In this document: one piece after another, positions 1-10,908 of the stretch | Numbering within the stretch: the first letter of the stretch is position 1 | Layout of the letters: each line of letters opens with the position of its first letter | Assembly: GCA_030762895.1 (NCBI GenBank) | Contig: CM061065.1 | Coordinates: 71,098,200-71,162,199, forward strand | Length of the DNA stretch: 64,000 bases | Source: Sophora flavescens | Taxonomy: Eukaryota; Streptophyta; Magnoliopsida; Fabales; Fabaceae | Reading direction: 5' to 3' | Notes under the pieces: generated by a model | What the model was told of the DNA's origin: nothing | What the model saw: the letters and a program-made list of their open reading frames with translations, nothing else | Database searches by the model: none | Made by a program: the position numbers and the translations under genes

Positions 1-996
1 TTTGTAGTGAATAAAACTAGGAATGGTATACCACCAACAAAAACCATGAATACTAATACCATGTGAGGTAAGCTTATCTGCACAATGGTTGGCCTCAAGA
101 AAAATATGTGTAAATCTAAAGCTCTTCCTATTAGTAAGCTCTATACAATTTCTCCACCTATTTCTTAGGCTCCAAGTTACAATAGAAATAGAATTAAAAA
201 CAAGAATTATAAGTTTAGAATCACACTCTAGCCAAAGGTTATGCCAGCCTTTTCTATAGGCTATCTCAATTGCCATCATAGCTCCAATTAATTATGTATG
301 AAGAGCAAAATTATTGCCGAATTTGGCAGCAAAACATCCCAGTGTAGCTGCACTCCGATCTCTGAAAATACCACCACAAGATGCTAATCCAGTTCTACCT
401 CTAGCAGCTCCATCTGTGTTAGCCTTAATCCAGTAACATGGTGGAGGTTCCCAGCATACTTCCTTGATTGAAGGAGCGCTACTACCTCTGCCTTTGACCG
501 AAAAAGCATGAAGGATAGAAAATTCAGTAATTGAAGAAGACATGAAACCCTTACTTAGATTACCAGAGATGTGTTTGCAATAACTAAGTTGATTGCAGCC
601 TTGATATGTCTTTCTTTGTTTTCAAATCTAAGTTTCTTCCTGCAATGCGACACAACCCAAAACACATTTACAATAGAAGCCACAACCACATCCTTCACTC
701 GACTAGACCAATTTCTGTCACAAATGAACAATATGCTAGAATAGGTTGATGAATCAATGACTATGTTAAAAAATGATCCTAGGCATAACCAAATTTGCTT
801 CACAAAACTGCAATCACAGAACAAATGAGTTGTTGATTCATATGCAGCTTGACAAAGACCACACATGGAGACAAACCCATAACCTTTACTCCCTAAACTT
901 GCATCTGTTGGCAGCTTATTATGTAAACATCTGCAAACCAATAGAGACTTATAAGGAGGAATAATTTTGGACCAAATTAGCTTGCGCAAACCCAAA
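1..996 (-). pseudogene. LINE ORF2 C-terminal part: zinc-binding RT connector and RNase H
   Basis: The piece 995-555 resembles the zf-RVT domain found after plant LINE reverse transcriptases: it shows a C-x2-C pair (CGLC) followed by an H-x3-C (HLFC) and the usual run KLPTDASL upstream. The piece 543-1 is an RNase H of the plant LINE type, recognisable by WIKANTDGAARG, the GGIFRD stretch and, after an in-frame TAA near 280, LWLECDSK and an EANHCAD-like C-terminal motif. The frame is broken by that stop and by a shift between the two domains. The domain reaches the window edge, so its true end is not visible. Confidence 0.85.
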
Positions 997-2532
997 GATT
1001 GACCAAGAGGTTTTTAAAATAGATAGGCATCTTTAAATGAAAGCTCACCAGAATTTAAATTCTTCCAAATCATTGAATCATTACATTCAAATGTAGGAAT
1101 GATAGTTTGCTACATGATTGACATTAAAACAGGATACTTCTGAATTAAGTAGCTTGGAATAATCCACTTTCCATCACTGATAAAATCCTCAACCTTTTTT
1201 TTTACAAGATAAAATCCTAAACCATAGCTTTTAGGAAAGGATGTATGCTTTCATGACTGTTCAAGAGACTCACTAAAGGATCTGCTGACCAATTGTCCAA
1301 CCAAAATAAAATGTTGCTACCATAACCAATCTGGCAAACCAAGTTATCTAGAACAGTAGATACTTTATCCTTCAATCCTGACCAAACTGAGGAGAAGATG
1401 TGATAGGGAATTTGTGAATCATTCTTAAAGACTCTTGCACCAAGCAGAACATCCCACTGACTTTGTGAAGTTACTAGTTCCCAGCATAATCTCAGCATTG
1501 CAGCCTTATTCACCTATCTCAATGATCTGATTCCAAGCCCTCCCTCCAATGTAGGACTACAAACCTTGTGCCAAGCCACAGTAATCACTTTTTTCTGTTC
1601 AACATCCCCTGACCATATAAAATTCATGATCCATTTCTCCACAGTTTTTAACAAACCAATAGACCAGGCATAAACCAAAAAACTATAGAGCATCATGCCA
1701 TAAACCACACTCTTGACCAATTGGACCCTTCCAGCAATTAAAAGGAGTGAAGCTTTCCAGGTAGATAGCTTACAAATTATTCTATCAGCTATAGGTTCCA
1801 AGTACATCCTTTTAGGCTTACCTTGAAAAATAGGAATTCCAAGATAAGTGAATGGAATCTGCCTAAAAGAGAAACCAAGCAAATCAACAATGCTAGCCCT
1901 TCTCCTTGTAGAAATTGACCCTATATAAAAATTTGATTTTACAGGGTTAATTATTTGTCCAGAGGTTGCACCATATTTCTGAAAAGGATCCAAAAGAGCC
2001 TGCAAGTTCCTTTTAGTTCCTCTACAAAAAATCATCACATCATCTGCATAAAGCACATGACAAGGAACATTGATACCCTTAGGACCTGTCATCAAACTCA
2101 ACTTGCCATCAATCACTAACTTAGATATTGCACGACTTAGCACCTCCTCAGTCAAACAGAATAACAAAGGAGAAAGGGGATCACCCTGTCTAACTCTCCT
2201 CTTACAGCAAAAATATCCAGATGCTTTACCATCAATTGCAATTGAAAGCTTAGCCGAGTGTAAAATAACATTGATCCAGCTACAAAACTTTTGATTAAAA
2301 CCAAAAGTTTGTATAACTTTCAGCTCGAACTTCCAATCCAGGGTATCAAAAGCTTTCATAATGTCTATCTTCATGGCCAAATTCCCACCAAAAGTTCTCT
2401 TACTAAGAAGATTTATTCCCTCAGATGTCAAACAGATACAATCAGTTATTTTTCTGCCTTGGATGAAACCTCTTTGATAAGGAGAAATAAAATTGGGAGC
2501 TATCTTGGCTAACCTATCAGCCAATATTTTGG
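997..2532 (-). pseudogene. LINE ORF2 reverse transcriptase, palm and thumb part
   Basis: An open stretch of 336 codons (2524-1514) holds the RT palm. It contains YQRGFIQGRKI, KIDIMKAFDTLDW (the first catalytic Asp motif), VRQGDPLSPLLFCL and the catalytic YADDVMIF, followed by the thumb FTYLGIPIFQGKP and a region ending WHKVCSPTLEGGLGIRSLR. The next stretch (1513-1217) continues into the connector with WLDNWSADPLVSLL. These are standard motifs of plant L1 RTs. Cassandra lies directly upstream at 2533 and cuts the frame between the residues FKIIT and KILADRL. Downstream stops and shifts show that the copy is dead. Confidence 0.9.
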
Positions 2533-2939
2533 TGTAACATCCTTGGCTGCTCTATGGATTGACAACTATCCCCACAAACTAACACGGGTCTTTTCAGAAT
2601 GCTTTGTCCTCACTCACACGCTTCCTGGGAAAATATCCTAGGAGGGTCACCCATCCCAGAATTGCTCCAAGTTAAGCACGATTAATTGTGGAGTTCTTAA
2701 GTGATGAGCTCTCGAAAAGAATATGCATCTTGTTGGTATAGGTAGTATCAATCAATTCATATAAGTCATCATCAACTGTATAGTCCCATACCTACACAGT
2801 CTCAAGATCCCTCTCATTCCGGTGTGTAATCGGTTCATTCATGTGTCCCTCCACCTAGAAGCCTGCCAGGAGCCGTCCCTTGTCCGTGCCTTCTTGCACC
2901 GGCGACCACTCCCCGCCCTCGTCAGTCCCGGGTGTCACA
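2533..2939 (-). repeat. Cassandra 3' LTR
   Basis: This is the downstream LTR in the element's own orientation. The 5S-like block lies at about 2620-2705, but it has an extra G (GGGTCACCC on the plus strand) and changes in the A-box region, so it is more decayed than the other LTR. A purine-rich stretch (GTGGAAGATGGTGGGCA, minus strand, about 2939-2956) next to it is a plausible polypurine tract. Confidence 0.85.
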
Positions 2940-3010
2940 TGCCCACCATCTTCCACTTGGTTCGTCCCTGAACCACACCGTACTGGGAGAGGTGCCACTC
3001 TGATACCATT

Positions 3011-3416
3011 TGTAACATCCCTGGCTACTCTGTGGATTGAGGACTGCCCCAACAAACCAACACGGGTCTTTTCAGCGTGCTTTATCCTCACTCACACGCT
3101 TCTTGGGAAAACTTTCCAGGAGGTCACCCATCCCATAATTTCTCTAAGCCAAGCATGCTTAACTGTGGAGTTCTTAAGTGATAGGCTCCCGAAAATAAGA
3201 TGCATCTTGTTGGTATAGGTAGTACCAATCAATTCATAAAAGCCATCATCAACTGTATAGTCCCATACCTACACAGTCTCAAGATCCCTCTCATTCCGGT
3301 GTGTAATCAGTTCATTCATGTGTCCCTCAGCCTAGATGCCTCACAGGAGCCGCTCCTTGTCCGTGCTTTCTTGCACCGGCGACCACTCCCCGCCCTCGTC
3401 GACCTCGGGTGTCACA
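3011..3416 (-). repeat. Cassandra 5' LTR with well-preserved 5S-like block
   Basis: The block at about 3105-3185 (minus strand) reads like the 3' two thirds of plant 5S rRNA. It has an A-box-like AAGCATGCTTGG, then GGGATGGGTGACCTCCTGG, which corresponds to the conserved C-box and the end of the gene. These are the internal RNA polymerase III promoter elements in 5S genes. Whether they still work here cannot be seen. It is part of the LTR, not a free 5S gene. Confidence 0.85.
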
Positions 3417-4915
3417 GTGATTATCTTGAACTTGAAATTAGCCACTTTAAATGGCCAAAAATGCTCTATTCTGTCTGCACACTCCACTTTAGGAATAAGA
3501 ACCACCAAATTAGCATTCAAATTAGGGAGTAACAACCATTACACAAGAATTGCAGCACAACTTTAACAACATCCTCAGCTAAGCAATCCCAATACTTTTG
3601 GAAAAAGAAAGCATTAAATCCATCAGGTCCAGGTGCACTATCTTGATTCATTGAAAAAACAGCTTGCCTTACTTCATTAGCAGATGGAATACTAGTTAAC
3701 ATGTCATTCTCAGCATCATAAACCAAATTAGGAATCAACTCCTCAATTAGACCATTATCCATACATGTGTTTTCAGAACTGGAGATATTTTCAAAATAAC
3801 TGATCACAGTATGTTCTTCAATTTCCTTTTGAGAATTGAATAGAATATAATCCTTCTTAAGTGAGCTGATTTGCTTAGCAACATTCCTTATCTTGGCCAT
3901 TTTGTGAAATAAATAGGTGTTTCTATCCCATGAATCTGCCAATTGAGCCTAGACTTCTCAAGCCAAAATTGCTCTTGATAAAACAAATCCTATTCCAGTT
4001 CAACTTGAGCAACCTTTTCATTATCAAACAACACATCAGAGAATCCATTACTCTCTAACTCACTGAATCTGATCCAGTTTTTACATAGCTTCCCTTACTT
4101 TAAAGTTCACATCACCAAAGACATTTTTGTTCCAGTCTTTGAGTTTCAACTTAAGCAACTTCAATTTTTCAAATAAGAGAAACATTGGGCATCCTACCAC
4201 ATTTTCTTTCCAAACCTACTGCACAATTTTAATACAATCCGGGTGGCTAGATCACATTTTCATAAATTTAAAAGAAGAACAATGAGGGTTGCTATCTTTC
4301 TTTAGATCCAATAATAAGGGATAATGGTCAGAACCAATTCTAGTTAATGTGCAACATGAGATAGATGTCCAGAAATTTAAACAAGCATCATTACAAATGG
4401 CCCTATCTAATCTTCTTTCGGTTAGAGCATTACCTCTCCTACCATTTGAACAGGATTGAAGGCAAGCTTTTTCCTCTGCACTCATGAGAACCTAAAACTG
4501 AATTCCAATCTTCAATGAAGCACTAAGGAATTTCATTGGTCTGCTGTATAGAATTCAACTCCTGCCACAAAGATCTCCTACTTATATAACTGGTTGATGC
4601 ATAAACTGCTGAAAAACCAATTGCTTGACCCTCAATCATAATTGAAAAATATATATGTTGATCTAAGTTAGCTATAATAGTGGGATCCAAATTCACAGCA
4701 CAAGCACACCATAGATTGGGCCTCTTATTATTTCTATTATTAACCTCAAAACTATGAGATTTAATTTGCTCTAGAACCATGATGGAAGCTTATCAACAAA
4801 CATCCAATGCTGAAAGATAAAAACAAGATCCGACTTGTGTAAGACACAGCTTCTTTAAAGCCAACCTAGAGGAGGGGTTGGCTAATCCTCTCACATTCCA
4901 GTATAAGCACTTCAT
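3417..4915 (-). pseudogene. LINE ORF2 N-terminal part: endonuclease and RT fingers
   Basis: ORF2 starts with an ATG at 4915-4913 and the typical endonuclease opening MKCLYWNVRGLANPSS. The endonuclease continues in broken frames through 4780-4523 and 4485-4252, where LDRAICN and a GSDHYPLLLDL stretch match the C-terminal EN motifs (the SDH motif). The RT N-terminal part follows at 3942-3417, with SAPGPDGFNAFFFQKYW and LVVLIPKVECADRIEHF. It stops at the Cassandra junction after FKIIT. Multiple stops and shifts are present (for example near 4780 and 4485), so no functional protein can be made. The family is clear, and only the exact break points are uncertain. Confidence 0.85.
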
Positions 4916-5141
4916 TGATAAGTTCCTTTTAGGCCTGCATTAGACCTAGTATAAACCTCAACCTCAGCTAAAGCTGCCTTGTTTTTCTGCCTTAGTTTTT
5001 TCCTATGAGATCTTGATAAGACCTTTTCAAATTTTCCAGCATCAGCACAGTCTTCATTATGAGTCTGAACTACCACATCATATGATCAGCCTCTTGTTCC
5101 ACTATATCAGCCCATTGCTGACTAATAACTCTTGTGTCTTC
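4912..5141 (-). pseudogene. LINE ORF1 C-terminal end
   Basis: This continues ORF1 from across O1. The visible frame includes RVISQQWADIVEQEAD, then after a shift near 5080 a lysine/arginine-rich stretch and KAALAEVEVYTRSNAGLK, ending with TGA at 4914-4912. That TGA overlaps the ORF2 start codon (ATGA). The function would be RNA binding in the LINE particle. The segment is short and broken, and its identity rests on position and on continuity with 33190-34414. Confidence 0.7.
5137..5141. repeat. Left target-site duplication of O1 (TCTTC)
   Basis: TCTTC directly precedes the O1 5' LTR and is repeated at 33190-33194 directly after the O1 3' LTR. A 5-bp duplication is the normal Ty3 integrase footprint. 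Confidence 0.9.
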
Positions 5142-5495
5142 TGATGAATGTGCAATATATGTTAGTTTGGAAGTGTAATTAGGAAAACGTTTGTAAATAA
5201 TCTTAGGAATTATGAATGAAAGTGATATGAAAATATGCACATTCATTGGATTAGAGTTTTGATCTTTTTATGTGAAAAATATACTCAAAAGATGTTGAAA
5301 ATGTGTAGGATTGAAGGCCGAGCGCTCAGCTCTGGAACCAGGTGCTCAGCTCTGGCAGAAAATTGAATCAGCAGGTGCAGGAAGCTGCCCAGCGCCCAGC
5401 GCAAGTCCCGGGAGCCCAGCATGGACAGAAGCTGAACAGCCAGCACCCAGCGCTGGTTTTGACAGCAAAGTGCAGGTTCACGCGAAAGCCAGTGT
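5142..5495 (+). repeat. O1 5' LTR, first piece
   Basis: This piece matches 31898-32262 of the 3' LTR, including the GC-rich repeated units (GCGCTCAGCTC and GCCCAGCGC types at about 5328-5460). It stops after AAGCCAGTG, where I1 begins with TGTAACACC. Confidence 0.88.
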
Positions 5496-6739
5496 TGTAA
5501 CACCCCGATTTTCGGATACGCTGTATTAACAATAAAGATATATTTATTTATATTTTTATCTGACACCTAGGAAATGATTTTTGGAGAAAAGAAAATCATA
5601 TCTAGAACCTACTCTATGGTAGGAAACTCTTGTTAAAATTTGGGTTTAAAACTCAGACGGAAATCGGTCTGCGTTTTTAGTGACAGTATAATTTTATACC
5701 GGCGAAAAACTCTAATTTGACCCGAAACTTAAATTTGTACATTTTTTATATTATGTCCGTGAGGAATCCTACTTTCCAAATTTCTGATCAGAAATGAAAT
5801 ATTATGTTTATTCGGACGAATTTTGGTAAAAGTTCGGACGGAAAACAGACGGTGTTTTCACTGACAGTAAGATTTTAATGATCGGAAAACCAAATTTTGA
5901 CTCGTGAAAGAAATGATTTATGTTTAAATCATGTTTCCAACGAGTTTGGTTATTTTGAAAATTTTCGACCAAAAAACAGACAGAAACCCTAATCGAGAAA
6001 CCAACGGAGTCGAAAACGGAACTGCAGAGACACATCAAGAGATCGGGACAACGAGTCATACATGATGACTCATGGAGGATGAGTCACCAAGCATTTATGA
6101 GCATTAAATGCTAGTCATCATGACTTTTTGGTAAAATGACCAAAACACCCCCCAAGCTTTCGCAGTTATTAACAAGACACATCTACGCACTCTTAACCAC
6201 TCATTTTACGTGGTTATAAACCTCCCACATCTCCTAAATTTCGTGCAGCCATATATAATAAACCATACCTATTTCATTTTGCTTTCGTTTCATCATTTTC
6301 CTCTCAAAGACCGAAATCGGGTAAATGACGGAGCTGCGTATGGGATTTCCGGGAACCGCTAATGGATGTGATCAATGAGTCATGGATGACTCGTGAGATG
6401 TGGCCCAAAATCAGTCACACCTCCCTTCATTCTCCACCACATCTTTTAACCAAACCATGATTACAAATTAACTCTAGTTAGGTTATTTTAACCATAGTTA
6501 AGTTATTATATTATTTTCTAAACTTAACCTATGTCAGTTAACCTAACCTTGGTTCATTTAGACATTAAACAACTCACTCCCTCACTCAATTTCGTGGCTC
6601 CTTATCTCCTCTTCATCACTTCATTCATCCATTAATTCATTTCATAAAATTCTCTAAGTTATTTCTCTCAAAAACCTAAGACTCCATGATGGCAAAGCTT
6701 ACATCTTGGATCATTCTTTTCTTCATTTCAATGGAGGAT
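5496..6739. other. I1 left segment, noncoding
   Basis: No gene is recognised. It holds several TGAGTCA/TGACTCA-type motifs (about 6053-6095 and 6378-6400) and an ATG-poor AT-rich stretch with TTAACC/GGTTAA repeats at 6470-6560. It ends with AGGAT (6735-6739), the left target duplication of I2. Confidence 0.6.
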
Positions 6740-6967
6740 TGATAAGCCTCTGGCTCATCTAGTTTTATGGCTAGTATGACCAGGGTTTTGTGCAAATTAT
6801 ATCCTATTTTCACCCAAATTAGATTAGATTGTCCTCAAGCAAGGTTTTGAGTCTCTAAAGTAGTTTTAGGTTAATTTAGCCAGTTTTGAGTCAAATAATG
6901 CACTTATAGCTGTGTCTTTGTTTTCAGGTTAAGTTGGAAGTTGAGGGAATAAAGAAACAGGGGATTC

Positions 6968-7325
6968 ACCTCGCGAGAGTATTCTCGCCTCGCGAACCTG
7001 AAAGCCAGCAGAACAGTGAAAATGTCATCCTCTCTGGTTCGCCCCGCGAATAACACCTCGCCCCGCGACCCTGAAGGCTGACTGTTCCAGGAAAATGCAA
7101 GGTTTCTGTGTCGCCTCGCGAACACTTGACTCGCCTCGCGAGTAATCCAACCCTGGAAGACCAGAAGCTATCACGGTTTAACCATGCTGAAGGTCACGGC
7201 TGTGACAGTTTGGAATTTGAAGAGTCTCGCCTCCCGAGTAGTCCTTCGCCCCGCGAGAAGACCAAACGTTGCTGACTTTTCACAATATTCGCCTCGCGAA
7301 GGTGTGCTTGCCTCGCGAGTGGACT
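6968..7325 (+). repeat. I2 LTR array of bipartite TCGCCTCGCGA units
   Basis: Five paired units start near 6968, 7043, 7112, 7229 and 7290. Each pair holds two copies of (C)TCGCCTCGCGA or TCGCCCCGCGA separated by about 9-12 bases, and pairs repeat every 60-75 bases except one larger gap. The core TCGCGA is a perfect palindrome. The array lies just upstream of the TATA box, so a promoter-proximal role is possible. The same array is in the 3' LTR (12596-12953). Confidence 0.85.
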
Positions 7326-7339
7326 TAATTTCTGAATAG

Positions 7340-7347
7340 TATAAATT
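7340..7347 (+). promoter_or_regulatory. I2 LTR TATA box
   Basis: TATAAATT lies about 15 bases after the last palindromic unit, and the same box is at 12968-12975 in the 3' LTR. It is the likely U3 promoter of the element. Confidence 0.6.
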
Positions 7348-8038
7348 GTTGTTCTGAACAGCTTGGAAGAACTTTTGCTTCTCCATAGTTTTACATATTT
7401 TCTGTGTTTTTTCGTTATTGTCATGGAGAACTAATTTCTTAGATTAATCTACTGTATGAGAATTCCATATACTTGAGGTTTTGTAATTCCTACTTTACTT
7501 GCTTTTCCCTTTTCAATACCATATTATACATTTCTGTTTGTTATTTCAGGAGTGTATAGTGTTGTATTGATTCATTTCGGTGATGTTATGTTCCTATACT
7601 TAATCGCGTTTGTTATTTCGCGTGCGTTCATTCATGTTCGTTAGTTCATGAGGGCTTAACCCGTTTGTTATTTCGGAAATAGGAACATATATCCGTAGTA
7701 GCGATTTCGTTGTTAATTGTTGCTACAACCGAAAGGGGATTAGAATCTGCTTAGGGCTTGGAATTACATGAACCAATGATAGTTGGGAATTCGAGAACAG
7801 TAGATTAATCGTTGTTTGCTATTTGATAATCTCTTTGAATTGCCTTGTTTTAATTGCTTTGTTTTGCTTGTTACTTATTTGCATCCCAATCCAAACCCCC
7901 CCCCCCCCCCCCAACTGATTTTTGTGAAAAATAACACTTTAAAAGTCCTTGTGAGACGACATCCGAGTTGTCGCCCTAAACTACAGTTTTAAAACCCGCT
8001 CGTTCTTTTTGGTGGTGCGCGACAGCGCGACCAAAAAT

Positions 8039-8056
8039 TGGCGCCGTTGCCGGGGA
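8039..8056 (+). promoter_or_regulatory. I2 primer-binding site (tRNA-Asp)
   Basis: TGGCGCCGTTGCCGGGGA is complementary to the 3' end of plant tRNA-Asp, the primer known for Athila-type elements. It lies five bases after the LTR end. Confidence 0.88.
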
Positions 8057-8156
8057 CTCTGGTTTGTTATTTTTCGCATTTTGTTTTCTTCTTTTCTTTC
8101 TTTTATTTTCGTTTTTGTATTGAATTGGTCTGACTACTAGGTCTAATTGCCCTAAA

Positions 8157-9384
8157 TTGTGGGATTTTGACCCGGAAATTGAAAGAACACTGCACACACT
8201 CCGTAGAGAATTTCGGGTTAGCACTAGTAGTGATTTTAATTCTAAAACTGTTTTTGAAAACATGGGAGACCAAAGGACATTAAGACATCTTGCTGCCCCT
8301 GATGTAAGTTACAATGGATTGTGTATTTCATATCCTGGTGCTGATACTCCTTTTGAATTGAAATCTGGTTTCATTCACTTGTTGCCAAAGTTTAATGGTC
8401 TTGCAGGTGAGGATCCACACAAGCACTTGAAGGAATTCCAGGTTGTCTGCTCCACAACCTCGAGATCAGAGGGAGTAACTGAGGATAGCATCAAGTTGAA
8501 AGCTTTTCCGTTCTCACTCCAGGGAGCTGCAAAGGATTGGCTGTTATATCTTGAGCCAAACTCTATCACCACTTGGAATGATTTGAAGAGGGTTTTCTTA
8601 GAGAGATATTTTCCTGCTTCCAGAGCTGCGTCAATAAGGAAGGAAATATGTGGCATCAGGCAAGGGAATGAGTCATTAGCTGAATATTGGGAAAGATTCA
8701 AGCATTTGGTATCCGATTGCCCCAAAGATCAGATTTACGAACAACTCCTTATCCGATTACTTTTATGAAGGATTACCTGTAGATGGATAGGAATCTTTTG
8801 GATCTTGCTAGTGGGGGAGCACTTGTTGATAAAACCCCATTCTTGCCAAGCAACTCATTGAGAATATGTCACTGAATTCCCAGCGAGTTTACAACCGGAA
8901 GAAATTCATTGAGACAAGAGGTGTGTATGAGGTCCATAGTTCTTCTTCTTACCAGGCCCTTGAAAATAGATTGGATGAGCTCACTTCTTTTGTAAGGCAA
9001 TTGGCAATAGACAGGGTTCAGCCTGCAAGGTTGTGTAGCATGTGCAACTCTCCTGAGCACCCTTATGATGCATGCCCCATTCTGAAGGAAGGGTCATTTT
9101 CTGATTTGTCTCAAGCCTATGCAGTCCATCCCTATAATCCAGGCAACAGTCAGAACCAATACAGCACTCCCGACCTCTCAACGAATAGGTACCATCCCAA
9201 TTGGAGGAATCATCCTAATCTTCGGTATGGGAACTCATCCCAACAACAACCGATGACAGCACCACAGAATCCTCTCCAAGTGACTACTTCTGCACCTTCT
9301 GGACCTTCCCTAGAGGATATGCTCAAGCAATTGGCCGCAAACAACCTCCAGCTTCAGCAGCAGGTTGGACAGTTGCGGCCATGA
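8157..9384 (+). pseudogene. I2 gag (capsid and nucleocapsid), frameshifted
   Basis: The first open stretch (8157-8768) opens DFDPEIERTLHTL, typical of Athila-like gags. It has the retrotrans_gag core with AFPFSLQGAAKDWLLYL, WNDLKRVFLERYFPASRAASIRKEI and SLAEYWERFKHLVSDCP. After a shift near 8765 the frame continues (8866-9384) through a canonical zinc knuckle, CSMCNSPEHPYDAC (C-x2-C-x4-H-x4-C), then a Pro/Asn/Gln-rich linker. It ends at an in-frame TGA (9382-9384) and continues in the same frame at 9424. The protein would form the virus-like particle. It is broken by one shift and one stop. Confidence 0.85.
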
Positions 9385-9423
9385 GCACGAGCCAAAGAGA
9401 GGACGGATGCTAGTATTCAGGCC

Positions 9424-10908
9424 TTGCATACACAGGTTGGACAGCTTGCCACTTCCATAAATAACATACAGCAAGCTCAAGGACCAAGTCAACTACCTGC
9501 ACAGCCAGTGATAAATCCCAATGCATCCAATCCTAATGTAAGTGCCATTTCTCTGAGATCTGGAAAAGTTGTTGAGGCCACCTCTGGAAAAGATGAAGAA
9601 ACTATTGAGGTAACTCCTGAGCCTTCAGTCGATGTTGAAGCTGAGAAAGTATACAGACCACCAATCCCATTCCCACACAGATTGTGGAATAATAAGAAGA
9701 TTGGTGGTGAAGATAAGGAGAAGGAAATTCTTGATGTGTTCAGAAAGGTGGTTGTAAATATTCCTCTTCTAGATATGATCAAGCAGGTGCCCAAGTATGC
9801 GAAATTTCTCAAGGATCTATGCACCAACAAGAGGAAGTTGAAGAATAATGAGAGAGTTGATTTGGGAAGAAATGTCTCAGCTCTTATCCAGTCTAAGCCT
9901 GCACCAGACAGAGTTGCTGTTTTAGCCCCTACTCAGGCATTACCACAGAAGTGCAAGGATCCAGGCACTTTCACTATTCCATGCACTATTGGGGACAGGA
10001 AATTTGAAAATTGCATGTTGGATTTGGGAGCCCCCATAAATGTCATGCCCACTTCTATTTTCAATAACCTTGATCTTGGGCCTTTGCAGTATACAGGTAT
10101 CACCATCCAGTTGGCCAATAGGACCAGTGCCCGCCCCATGGGAATGGTAGAAGATGTGCTGGTGCAAGTTGATGAGCTAATTTTTCCTGCTGACTTCTAC
10201 ATCCTGGACATGGCAGGAGAGACACATTCCAGTAGATCACCTATAATCTTGGGCAGACCATTCATGAAGACAGCTAAGACTAAAATTGATGTTAATGATG
10301 GGACCATGTCTATGGAGTTTGGTGATATAGTGGCAAGGTTTAAAATCTTTGATACTATGAAGCAGCCCCTGGAAGAGCACTCTGTTTTCCAAATGGAGTT
10401 GCTCTCTGAGCTTATTGATGAGACCTGTGATGACTTGGTTTCTGAATTTCCATTTAATTCTGGCTTTGATGATATTTTTTCTTGTCCTGATTGTACTAAC
10501 ACTAACCATTGTGTGGTGTGTGCTGAGATTGCAGCATGTTTAGAAGGTGATGGATTAGTCAATGAAGTGAATGAGGAACGTGCAGAAGATGAAGCAGCAC
10601 CGGAGGCCCTCCCTACCTATCTGCCACCTCCCCCTTCGAAACCACCAGAGGGACTGGATTTTGCACCATGGCCGGACCAAGGGGTTGAACCCCAATTTTA
10701 TTGGGAGGACTTTGTTGAGAAAGCTGTCATCTTTGATCCAAGAGGAAGTGTTGAGTCCGCCGCATTGGGCAAGGTCACCAACATAGTCAAGTGCTCACTC
10801 ATATATCAAGGATGCAAGTTATGGGACCATGAAATGAACTCTATCTCTTTGGCCTTAGGCTACAAGCAATGGGATCCAGGTGGCAGCTCCCGCATACACT
10901 GCACTTGA
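9424..10908 (+). pseudogene. I2 gag end plus aspartic protease with an unassigned C-terminal tail
   Basis: This 494-codon frame continues gag after a TGA. Around residues 55-140 it has the gag-protease linker (YRPPIPFPHRL, FLKDLCTNKRK). The retropepsin domain follows at about residues 175-300: IPCTIGDRKFENCMLDLGAP, ILGRPFMKTAKTKIDV. The active-site triplet reads DLG followed by AP, where relatives have AS. From about residue 390 the sequence becomes Pro-rich (LPPPPSKPPEG) and runs into about 95 residues (WPDQGVEP to the end) that I do not recognise and that occupy the place of RT. No RT, RNase H or integrase follows. The tail may be a deletion junction or a captured piece. Confidence 0.8.

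Larger units (their letters stand above)
2533..3416 (-). mobile_element. Cassandra TRIM retrotransposon with 5S rRNA-like LTRs
   Basis: Two direct repeats of about 407 bp (2533-2939 and 3011-3416) flank only 71 bp. On the minus strand each begins TGTGACACC and ends ATGTTACA. The internal segment starts with a tRNA-Met primer site (TGGTATCAGAGTGG, 2995-3008), which sets the orientation as minus. Each LTR contains a block clearly related to 5S rRNA, the hallmark of Cassandra elements. There is no coding capacity, so mobilisation would need proteins from elsewhere. No clean 5-bp target duplication is visible: the LINE frame is restored by cutting out the element and one extra C. The LTRs differ at many positions, so this is not a very recent insertion. 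Confidence 0.9.
6740..8033 (+). repeat. I2 5' LTR
   Basis: It contains an array of TCGCCTCGCGA-type units (6968-7325), a TATA box (TATAAATT, 7340-7347) directly after the array and a poly-C tract near 7897-7912. It ends at GACCA before the primer site. Confidence 0.92.

Noticed and set aside
3105..3185. Genuine 5S rRNA gene
   Set aside because: The block covers only part of 5S, is diverged and sits in a Cassandra LTR duplicated at 2620-2705.
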